A stretch of 32,368 bases of DNA from Candidatus Nanopelagicaceae bacterium (GTDB lineage Bacteria > Actinomycetota > Actinomycetes > Nanopelagicales > Nanopelagicaceae), in assembly GCA_947460855.1 (NCBI GenBank), contig CANHGU010000005.1, positions 1-32,368 of the forward strand, written 5' to 3'. The notes beneath the pieces were generated by a model, which saw only the letters and a program-made list of their open reading frames with translations, was not told where the DNA came from and ran no database searches. The position numbers and the translations under genes are program-made. How positions within the stretch are numbered: position 1 is the first letter of the stretch; every line of letters begins with the position of its first letter. Positions 1 through 9,431 of this stretch are shown in pieces.

Positions 1-452
1 ACTGGCTCAGCTTGCGCTACAGGTGCTTCTTCAACTACCGGCGCACTCTTAGCTGCTAAACGTTCTGCCGCTTTTTTCTTTAAAGTTGTCGCGCCATCTG
101 CTGGCTCATTCATCGCCTCTTTAACAGCGGCTTCATAAGCAACTCGCTTATCGATTCGTACTGGTTGTGGCTTTAATGTTCCCTCAGTTCCTGGTAGACC
201 ATTCGCTTTTTGATAGTCACCAGTAATTTTTAGTAGCGCAGTCACTGCCTCAGTTGGTTGTGCGCCAACTCCAAGCCAGTATTGAACGCGATCTGAGTTA
301 ACCTCAATTAATGAAGGCTCAGAAGCTGGTGAGTAGCGACCAATTTCTTCGATTGCTTTTGAATTACGAGCAGATCGAGAATCGGCAATTACGATACGAA
401 AATGAGGTGTGCGAATCTTTCCTAGACGCATTAACTTAATCTTTACTGACAC
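1..452 (-). CDS. rpsP: 30S ribosomal protein S16 (3' end outside window)
   Basis: Small-subunit ribosomal protein that binds 16S rRNA early in 30S assembly. About 150 codons are visible; the C-terminus runs off the left edge. The N-terminus [20 protein letters not shown] and the following [19 protein letters not shown] segment are classic S16. The GTG start has a GGGAG Shine-Dalgarno about five bases before it. After residue ~85 the protein continues into an Ala/Lys/Glu-rich extension, as in other actinobacterial S16 proteins and unlike the ~82-residue E. coli form. It is the downstream neighbour of ffh, separated by a 157-base structured leader, and rimM/trmD/rplS would be expected further left (family knowledge). 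Confidence 0.96.
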   Translation of the reverse strand, partial: MSVKIKLMRLGKIRTPHFRIVIADSRSARNSKAIEEIGRYSPASEPSLIEVNSDRVQYWLGVGAQPTEAVTALLKITGDYQKANGLPGTEGTLKPQPVRIDKRVAYEAAVKEAMNEPADGATTLKKKAAERLAAKSAPVVEEAPVAQAEP

Positions 453-489
453 AAAACTCCCTATAGAAAATTATTCGGCTTTATCTTCA

Positions 490-593
490 GTAAACAGCGG
501 GGGCGTTTACATCCAGAGCTAACCTTGCGGACAAATTTTGCTACGGGTTAGAGGGTCCCACTAGCAGGAGGCTAATCTTGCCAGCAGGTGGCA
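490..593 (-). promoter_or_regulatory. Hairpin-rich leader between ffh and rpsP
   Basis: On the minus strand this 157-base gap contains a chain of short inverted repeats. They are TGCCA-N5-TGGCA (579-593), ATTAGC-CTCCT-GCTAGT with one wobble (560-576), CTAACC-N21-GGTTAG (519-551), and GTAAACGC-CCCC-GC-T-GTTTAC with one bulge (490-510). The last lies about 40 bases upstream of the rpsP start. No run of T follows any stem, so a simple intrinsic terminator is unlikely. It may be a structured mRNA leader of the rpsP operon or a processing region. Function is inferred only; I see no confident -35/-10 pair. Confidence 0.4.
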
Positions 594-609
594 TTAATCC
601 CAAATTGGC

Positions 610-2043
610 CTAATTTCCCTCTTCCAATGCCCGCTTTGCTGGGTTGCCCGAGCGAGATTTTTTCTTAAAACTTTGCTCTTGTTGTTTTGGTTTCACAGGT
701 TGACCCATGCCAGGTAAGGATCCAAGTCCGGCCGGCATATTTCCACCTCTCATTTGCTTCATTACTTTTTGGGCTTGAGCAAAGCGCTCCACCAATGAAT
801 TAATTTCAGAAATGGCACGACCACTACCCCGTGAAATTCGAGCACGCCTAGAGCCATTTAATACTTTTGGATTACTCCTTTCCAGTGGTGTCATCGATTC
901 AATAATTGCTCTAGTTCTTACTAACTCAGTGTCATCAAAATTATTAAGCTGCTTCTTTAATCCCACTGCATTTGGTAATAAACCAAGTAATTTACTGATG
1001 CTTCCCATATTTTTCATTGCCTCAAGTTGGGATAAAAAGTCCTCAAATGTGAACTCCTCTCCTTTATTAAACTTATCTTCAAGTTTCTTCGAAGCTTCCT
1101 CTGGAATTGCTCGTTTAGCACTTTCGGCTAAAGAGGCGATATCTCCCATACCAAGAATTCGAGATGCCATCCGATCAGGATAAAATAAATCGAAATCATT
1201 AATTTTTTCCCCAGTAGATGCAAAAATAATTGGCTTTTTTGTAACTTCAACTATGGATAGTGCAGCGCCACCTCTGGCATCACCATCTAATTTTGTGAGT
1301 ACTACCGCATCAAATCCTACCCCTGCTAAAAATGCTTGAGCTGTAACAACTGCGTTCTGACCAATCATTGAGTCAACAACAAAAAAAGTTTCGTTTGGAT
1401 TCACCGTAGCTTTGATACTATTTAATTGCTGCATTAGCTCTTCATCAATCCCAGTGCGTCCAGCCGTATCAATGATCACAAAGTTGTGCAATTTATCCTT
1501 AGCAAAATTAAGAGATAACTTTGCAACACTTACTGGATCACCTACTCCATTGCCAGGCTCTGGTGCAAAAACTGGGACATTCACTGAATTCCCAACAACT
1601 TGAAGTTGGGTCACAGCGTTTGGGCGCTGTAGATCAGCGGCGACTAATAGTGGAGTATTTCCATCTGCTTTTAAATAATTAGCTAACTTGCCAGCAAGTG
1701 TGGTCTTTCCAGCTCCTTGTAAACCAATTAATAAAATTACAGTTGGTGAAGTTTTAGCATAACGAACTCTTCTAGATTCCCCACCAAGTATTTGAGTTAA
1801 CTCAAGATTGACTATCTCAAATATTTTCTGAGCTGGGTTAATACTTTTATTTATTTCTTCCGAACGTTCAACGGCTTTCTCGTAAATACGATTTGAAAAA
1901 GAGTCTGCGACTGATAAGGACACATCAGATTCGAGTAATGCATTTTTGATCTGCGAAGTGAAAGTTTTTAGATCTGACTCAGAAACCTTGCCACGCAGGC
2001 CAGAGAAGATGGAGCTAAATCTCTGGCCCAACGCTTCGAACAT
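610..2043 (-). CDS. ffh: Signal recognition particle protein Ffh (SRP54)
   Basis: GTPase that binds signal sequences of nascent chains together with 4.5S RNA and docks on FtsY at the membrane. At 477 residues it has the full N-G-M layout. The helical N domain is residues 1-90. The G domain has GLQGAGKTT (107-115), DTAGR (192-196), TKLDGDARGG (250-259) and the closing DRMASRILGMGD (290-301). The M domain starts near 325, with the RNA-binding NGSRRARISRGSG (396-408) and a short Met/Gly-rich tail. The start codon follows glnB by 21 bases. No Shine-Dalgarno is visible; a TAAGAT hexamer lies six bases before ATG. Its receptor gene ftsY lies in the same block, with amtB and glnB between. Confidence 0.98.
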   Translation of the reverse strand: MFEALGQRFSSIFSGLRGKVSESDLKTFTSQIKNALLESDVSLSVADSFSNRIYEKAVERSEEINKSINPAQKIFEIVNLELTQILGGESRRVRYAKTSPTVILLIGLQGAGKTTLAGKLANYLKADGNTPLLVAADLQRPNAVTQLQVVGNSVNVPVFAPEPGNGVGDPVSVAKLSLNFAKDKLHNFVIIDTAGRTGIDEELMQQLNSIKATVNPNETFFVVDSMIGQNAVVTAQAFLAGVGFDAVVLTKLDGDARGGAALSIVEVTKKPIIFASTGEKINDFDLFYPDRMASRILGMGDIASLAESAKRAIPEEASKKLEDKFNKGEEFTFEDFLSQLEAMKNMGSISKLLGLLPNAVGLKKQLNNFDDTELVRTRAIIESMTPLERSNPKVLNGSRRARISRGSGRAISEINSLVERFAQAQKVMKQMRGGNMPAGLGSLPGMGQPVKPKQQEQSFKKKSRSGNPAKRALEEGN

Positions 2044-2049
2044 GGAGGC

Positions 2050-2055
2050 ATCTTA
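2050..2055 (-). promoter_or_regulatory. Candidate -10 element for a leaderless ffh transcript
   Basis: TAAGAT is separated from the ffh ATG by exactly six bases (GCCTCC), the spacing expected if transcription starts at the start codon itself. There is no purine-rich ribosome binding site in the gap, and no recognisable -35 hexamer. This is inference from position and sequence only. Confidence 0.3.
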
Positions 2056-2064
2056 CATTTTTAT

Positions 2065-3704
<1,640 letters not shown>

Positions 3705-3725
3705 AACAGCTCCAATTTCGCTATT

Positions 3726-3754
3726 TTTATAGCACTAAGAGAAAAGAGTGGAAA
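3726..3754 (-). promoter_or_regulatory. Candidate amtB-glnB promoter
   Basis: An extended -10, TGC followed by TATAAA (3726-3731), sits about 17 bases downstream of TTTCCA (3749-3754; four of six matches to TTGACA). Transcription would start near 3720, giving a leader of about 15 bases that includes the GGAG ribosome binding site. Inferred from consensus only. Confidence 0.4.
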
Positions 3755-3813
3755 CCTCGTCGTTGAGATGGAGTAACTATGCTCAATCTGGGTTAAATCA
3801 GGGGGCTACTTAG

Positions 3814-3829
3814 GTTTCTTTCCTGTGAC
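3814..3829 (-). promoter_or_regulatory. GlnR-like half-site upstream of amtB
   Basis: The minus strand reads GTCAC-N6-GAAAC, an exact match to the gTnAC-N6-GaAAC unit described for actinobacterial GlnR nitrogen regulators. Related, weaker units flank it: GTAAC-N6-TTAAC (3845-3860, abutting the ftsY stop) and GTTAC-N6-TCAAC (3762-3777, just upstream of the candidate -35). Control of amtB-glnB by a GlnR-type regulator would make biological sense, but a glnR gene is not in this window and short AT-rich matches can occur by chance. Confidence 0.35.
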
Positions 3830-3860
3830 AGTTTTGGCTTGATTGTTAAAAGTATGTTAC

Positions 3861-4697
3861 TTAATTGAACAAACCTTGGATATAGGCAGTCGAATCAAAG
3901 GGTGAAAGGTCTAAGACGCCTTCACCTGTTCCCACAAATTTAATAGGAAGGCCGGTCTGCTTTTCAATTGCAAGAGCTACCCCACCTTTTGCTGACCCAT
4001 CTAATTTGGTGATTATAAATCCAGTAACACCAACTGCGTCAATAAATACTTTCGCTTGATTAATTCCATTTTGCCCAGTCGTTGCGTCTATAACTAGTAA
4101 AACTTCATCGACTTGTGAATGTTTATTTGTTACTCGCACTACTTTTCCAAGCTCATCCATCAAGTCCTGCTTATTATGCAATCTTCCAGCAGTATCAATG
4201 ATTAAGTATTGGAAATCTTCAGCTTTTGCCTTTGTCACGGCGTTAAAGGCCACCGATGCTGGGTCACTGTTGGCCTCCCCGGTAACTACTGGAGTCTTAA
4301 TGCGCTCCGCCCAGGTTTGAAGCTGTTCAGTTGCTGCAGCCCTAAATGTATCCGCAGCCGCAAGCAATACTTTATTGCCATCATTGATTAATTTAGTAGC
4401 AATTTTTGCAGTTGATGTAGTTTTGCCTGTTCCATTTACTCCAACTATCAAAATAGTTGTTAGGCGATCATGTTCTTTTTTTAGCGCTCTGCTCTTATCA
4501 CTTAGCCAACTGCTAACTAATTTAGTTATAGAGAGAACTGCATCATCAGCTTTCATCGATTTAGCTTGTTCAATTACTTCATCAACTAGGTTTGCTCCTA
4601 GATCGGAAGAAATTAATGTTCCTCTTAATTGCTCCCACTCGTCTGGGGAAACTGAACCAGATCGAATAGCGGTAAAAAGGCGCTTAAATAAACTCAT
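3861..4697 (-). CDS. ftsY: Signal recognition particle receptor FtsY (short form)
   Basis: Membrane-associated SRP receptor GTPase, partner of Ffh. It is only 278 residues. It starts MSLFKRLFTAIRSGSVSPDEW, so the acidic A domain found in many bacteria (197 residues in E. coli) is absent, and the N helix with LFKRLF may itself contact lipid. The NG domain is intact: GVNGTGKTT (86-94), AADTFRAAATEQL (114-126), DTAGR (168-172), TKLDGSAKGG (230-239) and the closing VGTGEGVLDLSPFD. It lies seven bases downstream of smc and ahead of amtB, the usual actinobacterial order. Confidence 0.97.
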   Translation of the reverse strand: MSLFKRLFTAIRSGSVSPDEWEQLRGTLISSDLGANLVDEVIEQAKSMKADDAVLSITKLVSSWLSDKSRALKKEHDRLTTILIVGVNGTGKTTSTAKIATKLINDGNKVLLAAADTFRAAATEQLQTWAERIKTPVVTGEANSDPASVAFNAVTKAKAEDFQYLIIDTAGRLHNKQDLMDELGKVVRVTNKHSQVDEVLLVIDATTGQNGINQAKVFIDAVGVTGFIITKLDGSAKGGVALAIEKQTGLPIKFVGTGEGVLDLSPFDSTAYIQGLFN

Positions 4698-4704
4698 TTA
4701 CTTT

Positions 4705-7700
4705 TTAAGATACAGCATCAACTTCGCGAATGCGCTGTGAAATAACTTCGCTGACTCCATCGCCTCGCATAGTCACTCCATATAGTGCATCGGCAATCTC
4801 CATCGTACGTTTCTGGTGGGTAATGATAATTAGTTGAGATTTTTCACGAAGTTCTTCAAATACTCCAAGTAGTCTGCCCAAGTTTGTATCATCTAAAGCT
4901 GCTTCAACCTCATCCATTACGTAAAATGGTGAAGGTCTGGCTTTAAAAATAGCGATTAGAAGTGCAACTGCAACTAGTGATCGCTCACCACCAGATAGAA
5001 GTGAAAGGCGTTTTACCCGTTTTCCAGGTGGGCGAGCTTCAACATCAACGCCAGAAGTTAACATATCGGATGGGTTGGTAAGAATTAACTTTCCATCTCC
5101 ACCTGGGAATAATCGTGCAAAAACAATTTCGAATTCTCGCGCAGTATCCTCATATGCTTGCGTAAATATTTGCTGCACTCGATCATCTACTTCTTTTATG
5201 ATGTCTAATAAATCTTTCTTTGTTTTCTTTAAATCCTCTAATTGCTCTGCTAGGTAACGCAATCTCTCCTCAAGAGATGAGTACTCTTCAAGAGCTAATG
5301 GATTAATTTTTCCAAGCAAGGTTAAAGATCGCTCTGCTTGGGCAAGACGCTTTTCTTGTTGATCTCTGCGATAAGGGATCAATTCACCTGGAACAAATTC
5401 TCCTTGCTCATTCTCGTAGAAAGTTGGAACATCATTAATTGGACCATATTCATTTGCTAATGTTTGAATATCAATTCCAAGCTCTTCAACCGCCTTATTT
5501 TCAATTTGTTCAATCCGCATACGATGTTCAGCTCTTGCAATTTCATCTTTATGAACACTTGAAGTTAAGCGCTCTAGCTCAGTTGCTAACTCTCTGCTTA
5601 CGGTGCGCAAACTTAATATCTCACCCTCTCGAGCTGATCGAGAAAGTTCTAATCTCTCCCGCTCGGCACCAGCGCGCAAAATAGATGACTCTATTTGAAT
5701 CAATGTCTCATAAGCTGCATCGGCAATTTGTTGGGCTGTAATAGCTGCTTGTGCTCGATTTTCGCGACGAGAAATTGATCTTGAAGCCGCATCACGCTCA
5801 GCAATTGCTTGATTCTCTAAAGTCTGTGCTCTTTGCTCAATAGCATCTTTACGCTCTTCGATGGTTCGAAGATTAAGTCTTGCTTCAACCTCTTTGGATC
5901 TCGCTGTAGAAACTTGAGAACGCAGATCCTCTAAATGAGTTAGATCAGGCTCCTGCGGTGATTGATGTGACTCAAATTGCGCGATTGCTGCAGCTAAATC
6001 TCGTTCATCAGATGTTCTTTGCTCAGTGGCCACCATTAACGCTGAAGATATTCGATCCAACTCCTCACCTGAGTTCTTAACATTCTGCCCAGCCACAGCT
6101 AACTGCTCAGCAAGCCCAGTCATGGCAGCATCGGACTCATTAAGTTTTGATAGCGCAACTTCAAACTCTTTATTAACTTTATTTAATACCTCTTGAGCGG
6201 TACTTAACTCAAACTTGGCTCGATCACAATCTGCTGAAACCTTTACAAGTTCTGACTCGCAGGTTGAAGTTAGTGAGGCAATTTTTTCAATAAGGGTGGT
6301 GTTGCCTGACCCCACAATAATCTCTTGTATCTCTTTAAATGCTGTCAATCTTCCCAATGATCCAGCTCTTAGCTTTTCAGCAGATTGTAATTTCTCAGTA
6401 TGAGTTTTTATATTTGCTTCGGATGCTTTAACCTCTAATTTTAATTTTTCAAATATGGCATCTAACCCAGGCTCAGATGCAGTAAGTGAGGAAATTTGGG
6501 TCTCAATTACAGCAAAACTTTCGCGATGATTTTTCAATCTATCTTGAACTAAATCGCGGGCAGTAGTTAAACGATTTATCTCACCAGTAGTTGCATCAAT
6601 CCTTGATCTCAGGCCATTTATGTGGCCCTCTTGCCTGGCAGTTCCTTCACGCTGATCAGCTATTGCTCTTAGTGAAGCTGAAACTCGATTTTCTTCTAGC
6701 GCTAGTTGATCTTCAATTGCTTTTAACGAGTTAGAGTCAACATTTAACTGTTCTTGAGAAATTTTCATCTGCGCTGCAAGTGTTGCCTCTTCCTTACGTA
6801 GTAACTGCGCCTCTTCATCTAATGCTTTTGGATCTCGACCAGTTGCCTTTGCCTCTTCAGCCTCTTCAGCTAAAAATCTAGAACGTTCGGAGGATAAATT
6901 TTGTACACCACGAATTTGTTCACGCTGAGCAGTTAGTCGGTAGAAATTTTCTTGAGCAGCGATAAGTTGTGGATTCTCACTTGCTGCTATCGCATCTAAT
7001 TCAATCTCTCGATCTCTAGCATTTTTTAACTCTCGCTCAACCTGATCTTTGCGATCTCTTAAAACAGTTTCATCAGCAACTTCAACTTCCATCTCCGAAC
7101 GCATGCGAATTAAATCATCGGCAAGTAAACGCAACTTGGCATCTCTCACATCTGATTGAATTATGGATGCTTTACGGGCCACTTCGGCCTGTTTGCCTAA
7201 TGGCTTTAACTGCCTGCGAAGTTCCACTGTTAAATCCTGAATTCTTGCAAGATTAGTTTGCATTGAATCTAACTTTCTAATTGCTTTTTCTTTGCGCTTA
7301 CGATGCTTAAGCACACCAGCAGCCTCTTCAATAAAAGCGCGCCGCTCCTCTGGGTTAGCCAACAAAATCGCATCTAGTTGTCCCTGGCCAACAATTACAT
7401 GCATCTCGCGGCCAATGCCACTATCACTTAGCAACTCCTGAATATCTAACAATCTTGTGGTTTCGCCATTTAACAAGTATTCAGATGAACCATTTCTAAA
7501 CAAAACACGAGTAATTGTTACTTCAGAAAAATCAATAGGTAATACACCATCAGCATTATCGATTGTTACCGATACCTCTGCTCGCCCTAATGGCGCCCTA
7601 CCTGATGTACCGGCAAAAATAACATCTTCCATTTTTCCACCACGTAAGGATTTGGCGCCCTGCTCACCCATTACCCAAGAGAGAGCATCTACTACATTTG

Positions 7701-7812
7701 ATTTACCTGAACCATTTGGTCCAACAACACAGGTTATGCCTTGCTCAAAATTAAGGGTCGTGGAGGATGCAAAGGATTTAAACCCCTTTAGGTTCATACT
7801 CTTTAAATACAT
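4705..7812 (-). CDS. smc: Chromosome partition protein SMC, apparently lacking the hinge domain
   Basis: ATPase that compacts and segregates the chromosome. It has 1035 residues, against about 1150-1200 in relatives. The N-terminal head has MYLKSMNLKGFKSFA and Walker A GPNGSGKS (31-38). The C-terminal head has LSGGERS (939-945) and Walker B with VMDEVEAALDD (Asp967, Glu968). The left arm (~165-495) and right arm (~508-875) have normal lengths. Between them, after RLTAFKEIQE, only a short Gly/Ser/Asn turn (about 498-508, near bases 6280-6330) stands where a ~150-residue hinge normally sits. I chose the ATG giving the family N-terminus; an in-frame GTG twelve bases upstream (7824) is possible. 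The gene follows mutM and precedes ftsY. Function as a condensin is inferred; how it would dimerise without a hinge is unclear. Confidence 0.95.
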   Translation of the reverse strand: MYLKSMNLKGFKSFASSTTLNFEQGITCVVGPNGSGKSNVVDALSWVMGEQGAKSLRGGKMEDVIFAGTSGRAPLGRAEVSVTIDNADGVLPIDFSEVTITRVLFRNGSSEYLLNGETTRLLDIQELLSDSGIGREMHVIVGQGQLDAILLANPEERRAFIEEAAGVLKHRKRKEKAIRKLDSMQTNLARIQDLTVELRRQLKPLGKQAEVARKASIIQSDVRDAKLRLLADDLIRMRSEMEVEVADETVLRDRKDQVERELKNARDREIELDAIAASENPQLIAAQENFYRLTAQREQIRGVQNLSSERSRFLAEEAEEAKATGRDPKALDEEAQLLRKEEATLAAQMKISQEQLNVDSNSLKAIEDQLALEENRVSASLRAIADQREGTARQEGHINGLRSRIDATTGEINRLTTARDLVQDRLKNHRESFAVIETQISSLTASEPGLDAIFEKLKLEVKASEANIKTHTEKLQSAEKLRAGSLGRLTAFKEIQEIIVGSGNTTLIEKIASLTSTCESELVKVSADCDRAKFELSTAQEVLNKVNKEFEVALSKLNESDAAMTGLAEQLAVAGQNVKNSGEELDRISSALMVATEQRTSDERDLAAAIAQFESHQSPQEPDLTHLEDLRSQVSTARSKEVEARLNLRTIEERKDAIEQRAQTLENQAIAERDAASRSISRRENRAQAAITAQQIADAAYETLIQIESSILRAGAERERLELSRSAREGEILSLRTVSRELATELERLTSSVHKDEIARAEHRMRIEQIENKAVEELGIDIQTLANEYGPINDVPTFYENEQGEFVPGELIPYRRDQQEKRLAQAERSLTLLGKINPLALEEYSSLEERLRYLAEQLEDLKKTKKDLLDIIKEVDDRVQQIFTQAYEDTAREFEIVFARLFPGGDGKLILTNPSDMLTSGVDVEARPPGKRVKRLSLLSGGERSLVAVALLIAIFKARPSPFYVMDEVEAALDDTNLGRLLGVFEELREKSQLIIITHQKRTMEIADALYGVTMRGDGVSEVISQRIREVDAVS

Positions 7813-7833
7813 AGCTTCGCCCACTCACTCCAC

Positions 7834-7849
7834 ATAGGCGCAAACCTAT
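7834..7849 (-). other. Small inverted repeat upstream of smc
   Basis: ATAGG-TTTGCG-CCTAT on the minus strand forms a 5-bp stem in the 64-base mutM-smc gap, followed closely by a GGAG motif. It is too short and AT-rich to call a terminator; it could influence smc translation. No function is claimed. Confidence 0.2.
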
Positions 7850-7876
7850 CTAAAAATTGGGCAAAATCGGTGATAC

Positions 7877-8728
7877 CTACCGTTGGCAACGCGGGCAAAA
7901 GTGGGAAGAGCGATTGGCAAAGGCTATTCGGCGGACCAAAGTTGCACATCTAGAACATGGCTCCCCTTCCCTACCATATACACTCAGTGAACGAGAAAAA
8001 TAGCCACTTTCACCATTCACATTTTTATACTGTTCATCAAAAGATGTTCCGCCAGCTTTAATTGCAGATTTCATTACTGCTTTTGCGCTTAAAACCACCT
8101 TTTTAATTTCATCCTCAGTTAGATCTCCGCAAATAATCTCAGGGTGAAGTCTGGCGCGCCATAGTGCTTCGTCAGCATAAATATTTCCAATACCGCTAAT
8201 TATCCCTTGATTTAATATTGCAGACTTAATTGCAGATTTTCTTCTCTTTAAATCAGAGATAACTGCCTTTAAATCAAACTCGTGTTCAAATGGATCATAG
8301 GCAATATGAGCAACCGATGTCGGGATTCCATTGCTTTGCTCCTCAACAGAAAGCCAGCCAAAGGTTCTTTGATCAATAAATCTAATCTCAATCTTTTCTC
8401 TACTTTTTTTGGGACTAATCAAGCTATTTCCGAGAACGAGGTTTGCTCGTAAATGAAGATGTTTTGGTGAGGTTATAGGTTGAACAAGTAGTTGCCCACT
8501 CATTCCCAAGTGCGCAACTAAAGCAAACTCGCGATCTAGTTCAAACCAAAGAAACTTTCCCCGTCGATTAACTGCGATAATTTTCGCCCCGATAACTGAC
8601 TTTAAAGTTGCAATCGAGGTTGTTTTTAAAGCCCTAGGATGGAAAGTTTGAGCTGCAGATATCTTTGCGCCTACTACATATCTTTCAAGGCCGGCTCGAA
8701 CCGTTTCAACTTCAGGTAGCTCTGGCAT
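7877..8728 (-). CDS. mutM: Formamidopyrimidine-DNA glycosylase (Fpg/MutM)
   Basis: Bifunctional base-excision repair enzyme that removes 8-oxoguanine and ring-opened purines. It is 283 residues, the normal length. It begins MPELPEVETVRAGLE, giving the catalytic Pro2 (after Met removal) and Glu3. The central LVAHLGMSGQL is typical, the helix-two-turn-helix is INQGIISGIGNIYADEAL-like, and the C-terminal zinc finger has Cys258, Cys261, Cys278 and Cys281 with the conserved Arg in FANRSSHFC. It sits between rnc and smc as in Streptomyces and Mycobacterium and is probably cotranscribed from the rpmF promoter. Confidence 0.97.
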   Translation of the reverse strand: MPELPEVETVRAGLERYVVGAKISAAQTFHPRALKTTSIATLKSVIGAKIIAVNRRGKFLWFELDREFALVAHLGMSGQLLVQPITSPKHLHLRANLVLGNSLISPKKSREKIEIRFIDQRTFGWLSVEEQSNGIPTSVAHIAYDPFEHEFDLKAVISDLKRRKSAIKSAILNQGIISGIGNIYADEALWRARLHPEIICGDLTEDEIKKVVLSAKAVMKSAIKAGGTSFDEQYKNVNGESGYFSRSLSVYGREGEPCSRCATLVRRIAFANRSSHFCPRCQR

Positions 8729-8743
8729 TTGGAGAGGGTACTT

Positions 8744-9430
8744 CTACTTTTTATTGCCTCTACTGCTTATAACTTCATGTGCAATTCTTGCGGCTGCTTG
8801 TTCTGCCTCACGCTTACTCTTTCCATTACCTATTGGAAAGCGTTCGTTCTTTACGATTGCTGTTGCTACAAAACTTTTATCATGATCTGGGCCAGATTCT
8901 GTAATCTCATACTCTGGAGCTGGCAGGTTAAGTAGTGCAGTTAACTCTTGCAGAGCCGTCTTACCATCAAGTCCTGCACCTTGTGAAGTTGCCAATTCAA
9001 TTGCTGCACCAATCCACTTTAAAACTATTTCTGAACTCTTTTTATAACCATGCTCAAGATAAATAGCCCCCACAAGTGCTTCTAGTGAATCAGCTAATAT
9101 TGAATTCTTATCCCGACCGTTAGTTGCCTCTTCACCTTTTCCAATTCGAAGATGCTCTCCTAATTTTAGATCTCTGGCAATTTGAGCCAACGCTCTCATA
9201 TTAACAACGCCTGAACGTAACGGACTTAATCTACTTTCATCTAGATCTGGAAATTTTTTATAAAGCTCATCAGTAACAATTAAACCAAGAACAGAGTCAC
9301 CTAAAAACTCAAGTCTTTCATTTGTAGGAATTCCACCAGCTTCATAAGAAAATGAACGGTGTGTTAATGCAAGTTCAAGCAACTCATCCTTAACCGATAT
9401 GCCGAGTTGCTCGGTTAGGCCAGAGTACAG
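8744..9430 (-). CDS. rnc: Ribonuclease III, probable CTG start
   Basis: Double-strand-specific endoribonuclease that processes rRNA precursors and structured mRNAs. The RNase III domain carries the signature NERLEFLGDSVLGL and a later acidic segment DSLEALVGAIYLEHG. The C-terminal dsRNA-binding domain includes DGKTALQELTALL and KSKREAEQAAARIA. The first standard start codon in frame is TTG at 9382, but that cuts off the conserved LTEQLGISVKDELLELALTH helix. Upstream to the in-frame stop no ATG, GTG or TTG exists, while CTG at 9428-9430 has AGAGG six bases before it and lies one base after the rpmF stop. From CTG the protein is 228 residues, the family norm. Confidence 0.93.
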   Translation of the reverse strand: MYSGLTEQLGISVKDELLELALTHRSFSYEAGGIPTNERLEFLGDSVLGLIVTDELYKKFPDLDESRLSPLRSGVVNMRALAQIARDLKLGEHLRIGKGEEATNGRDKNSILADSLEALVGAIYLEHGYKKSSEIVLKWIGAAIELATSQGAGLDGKTALQELTALLNLPAPEYEITESGPDHDKSFVATAIVKNERFPIGNGKSKREAEQAAARIAHEVISSRGNKK

Positions 9431-9431
9431 A

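Noticed and set aside
4375-4740. Open plus-strand frame of 121 codons opposite ftsY
   Set aside because: Lies entirely antisense to the clear ftsY gene and the end of smc, has no recognisable domain and no ribosome binding site; a shadow frame.
5300-7300. Frameshift or broken smc gene explaining its short length
   Set aside because: The frame is continuous with regular coiled-coil composition through both arms and both head halves are intact; the shortfall is localised to the apex. A clean in-frame assembly deletion remains possible and is noted in the finding.
8744-9382. rnc starting at TTG (212 residues)
   Set aside because: It removes the conserved N-terminal helix, and a better-spaced CTG with ribosome binding site exists upstream; kept only as an alternative.
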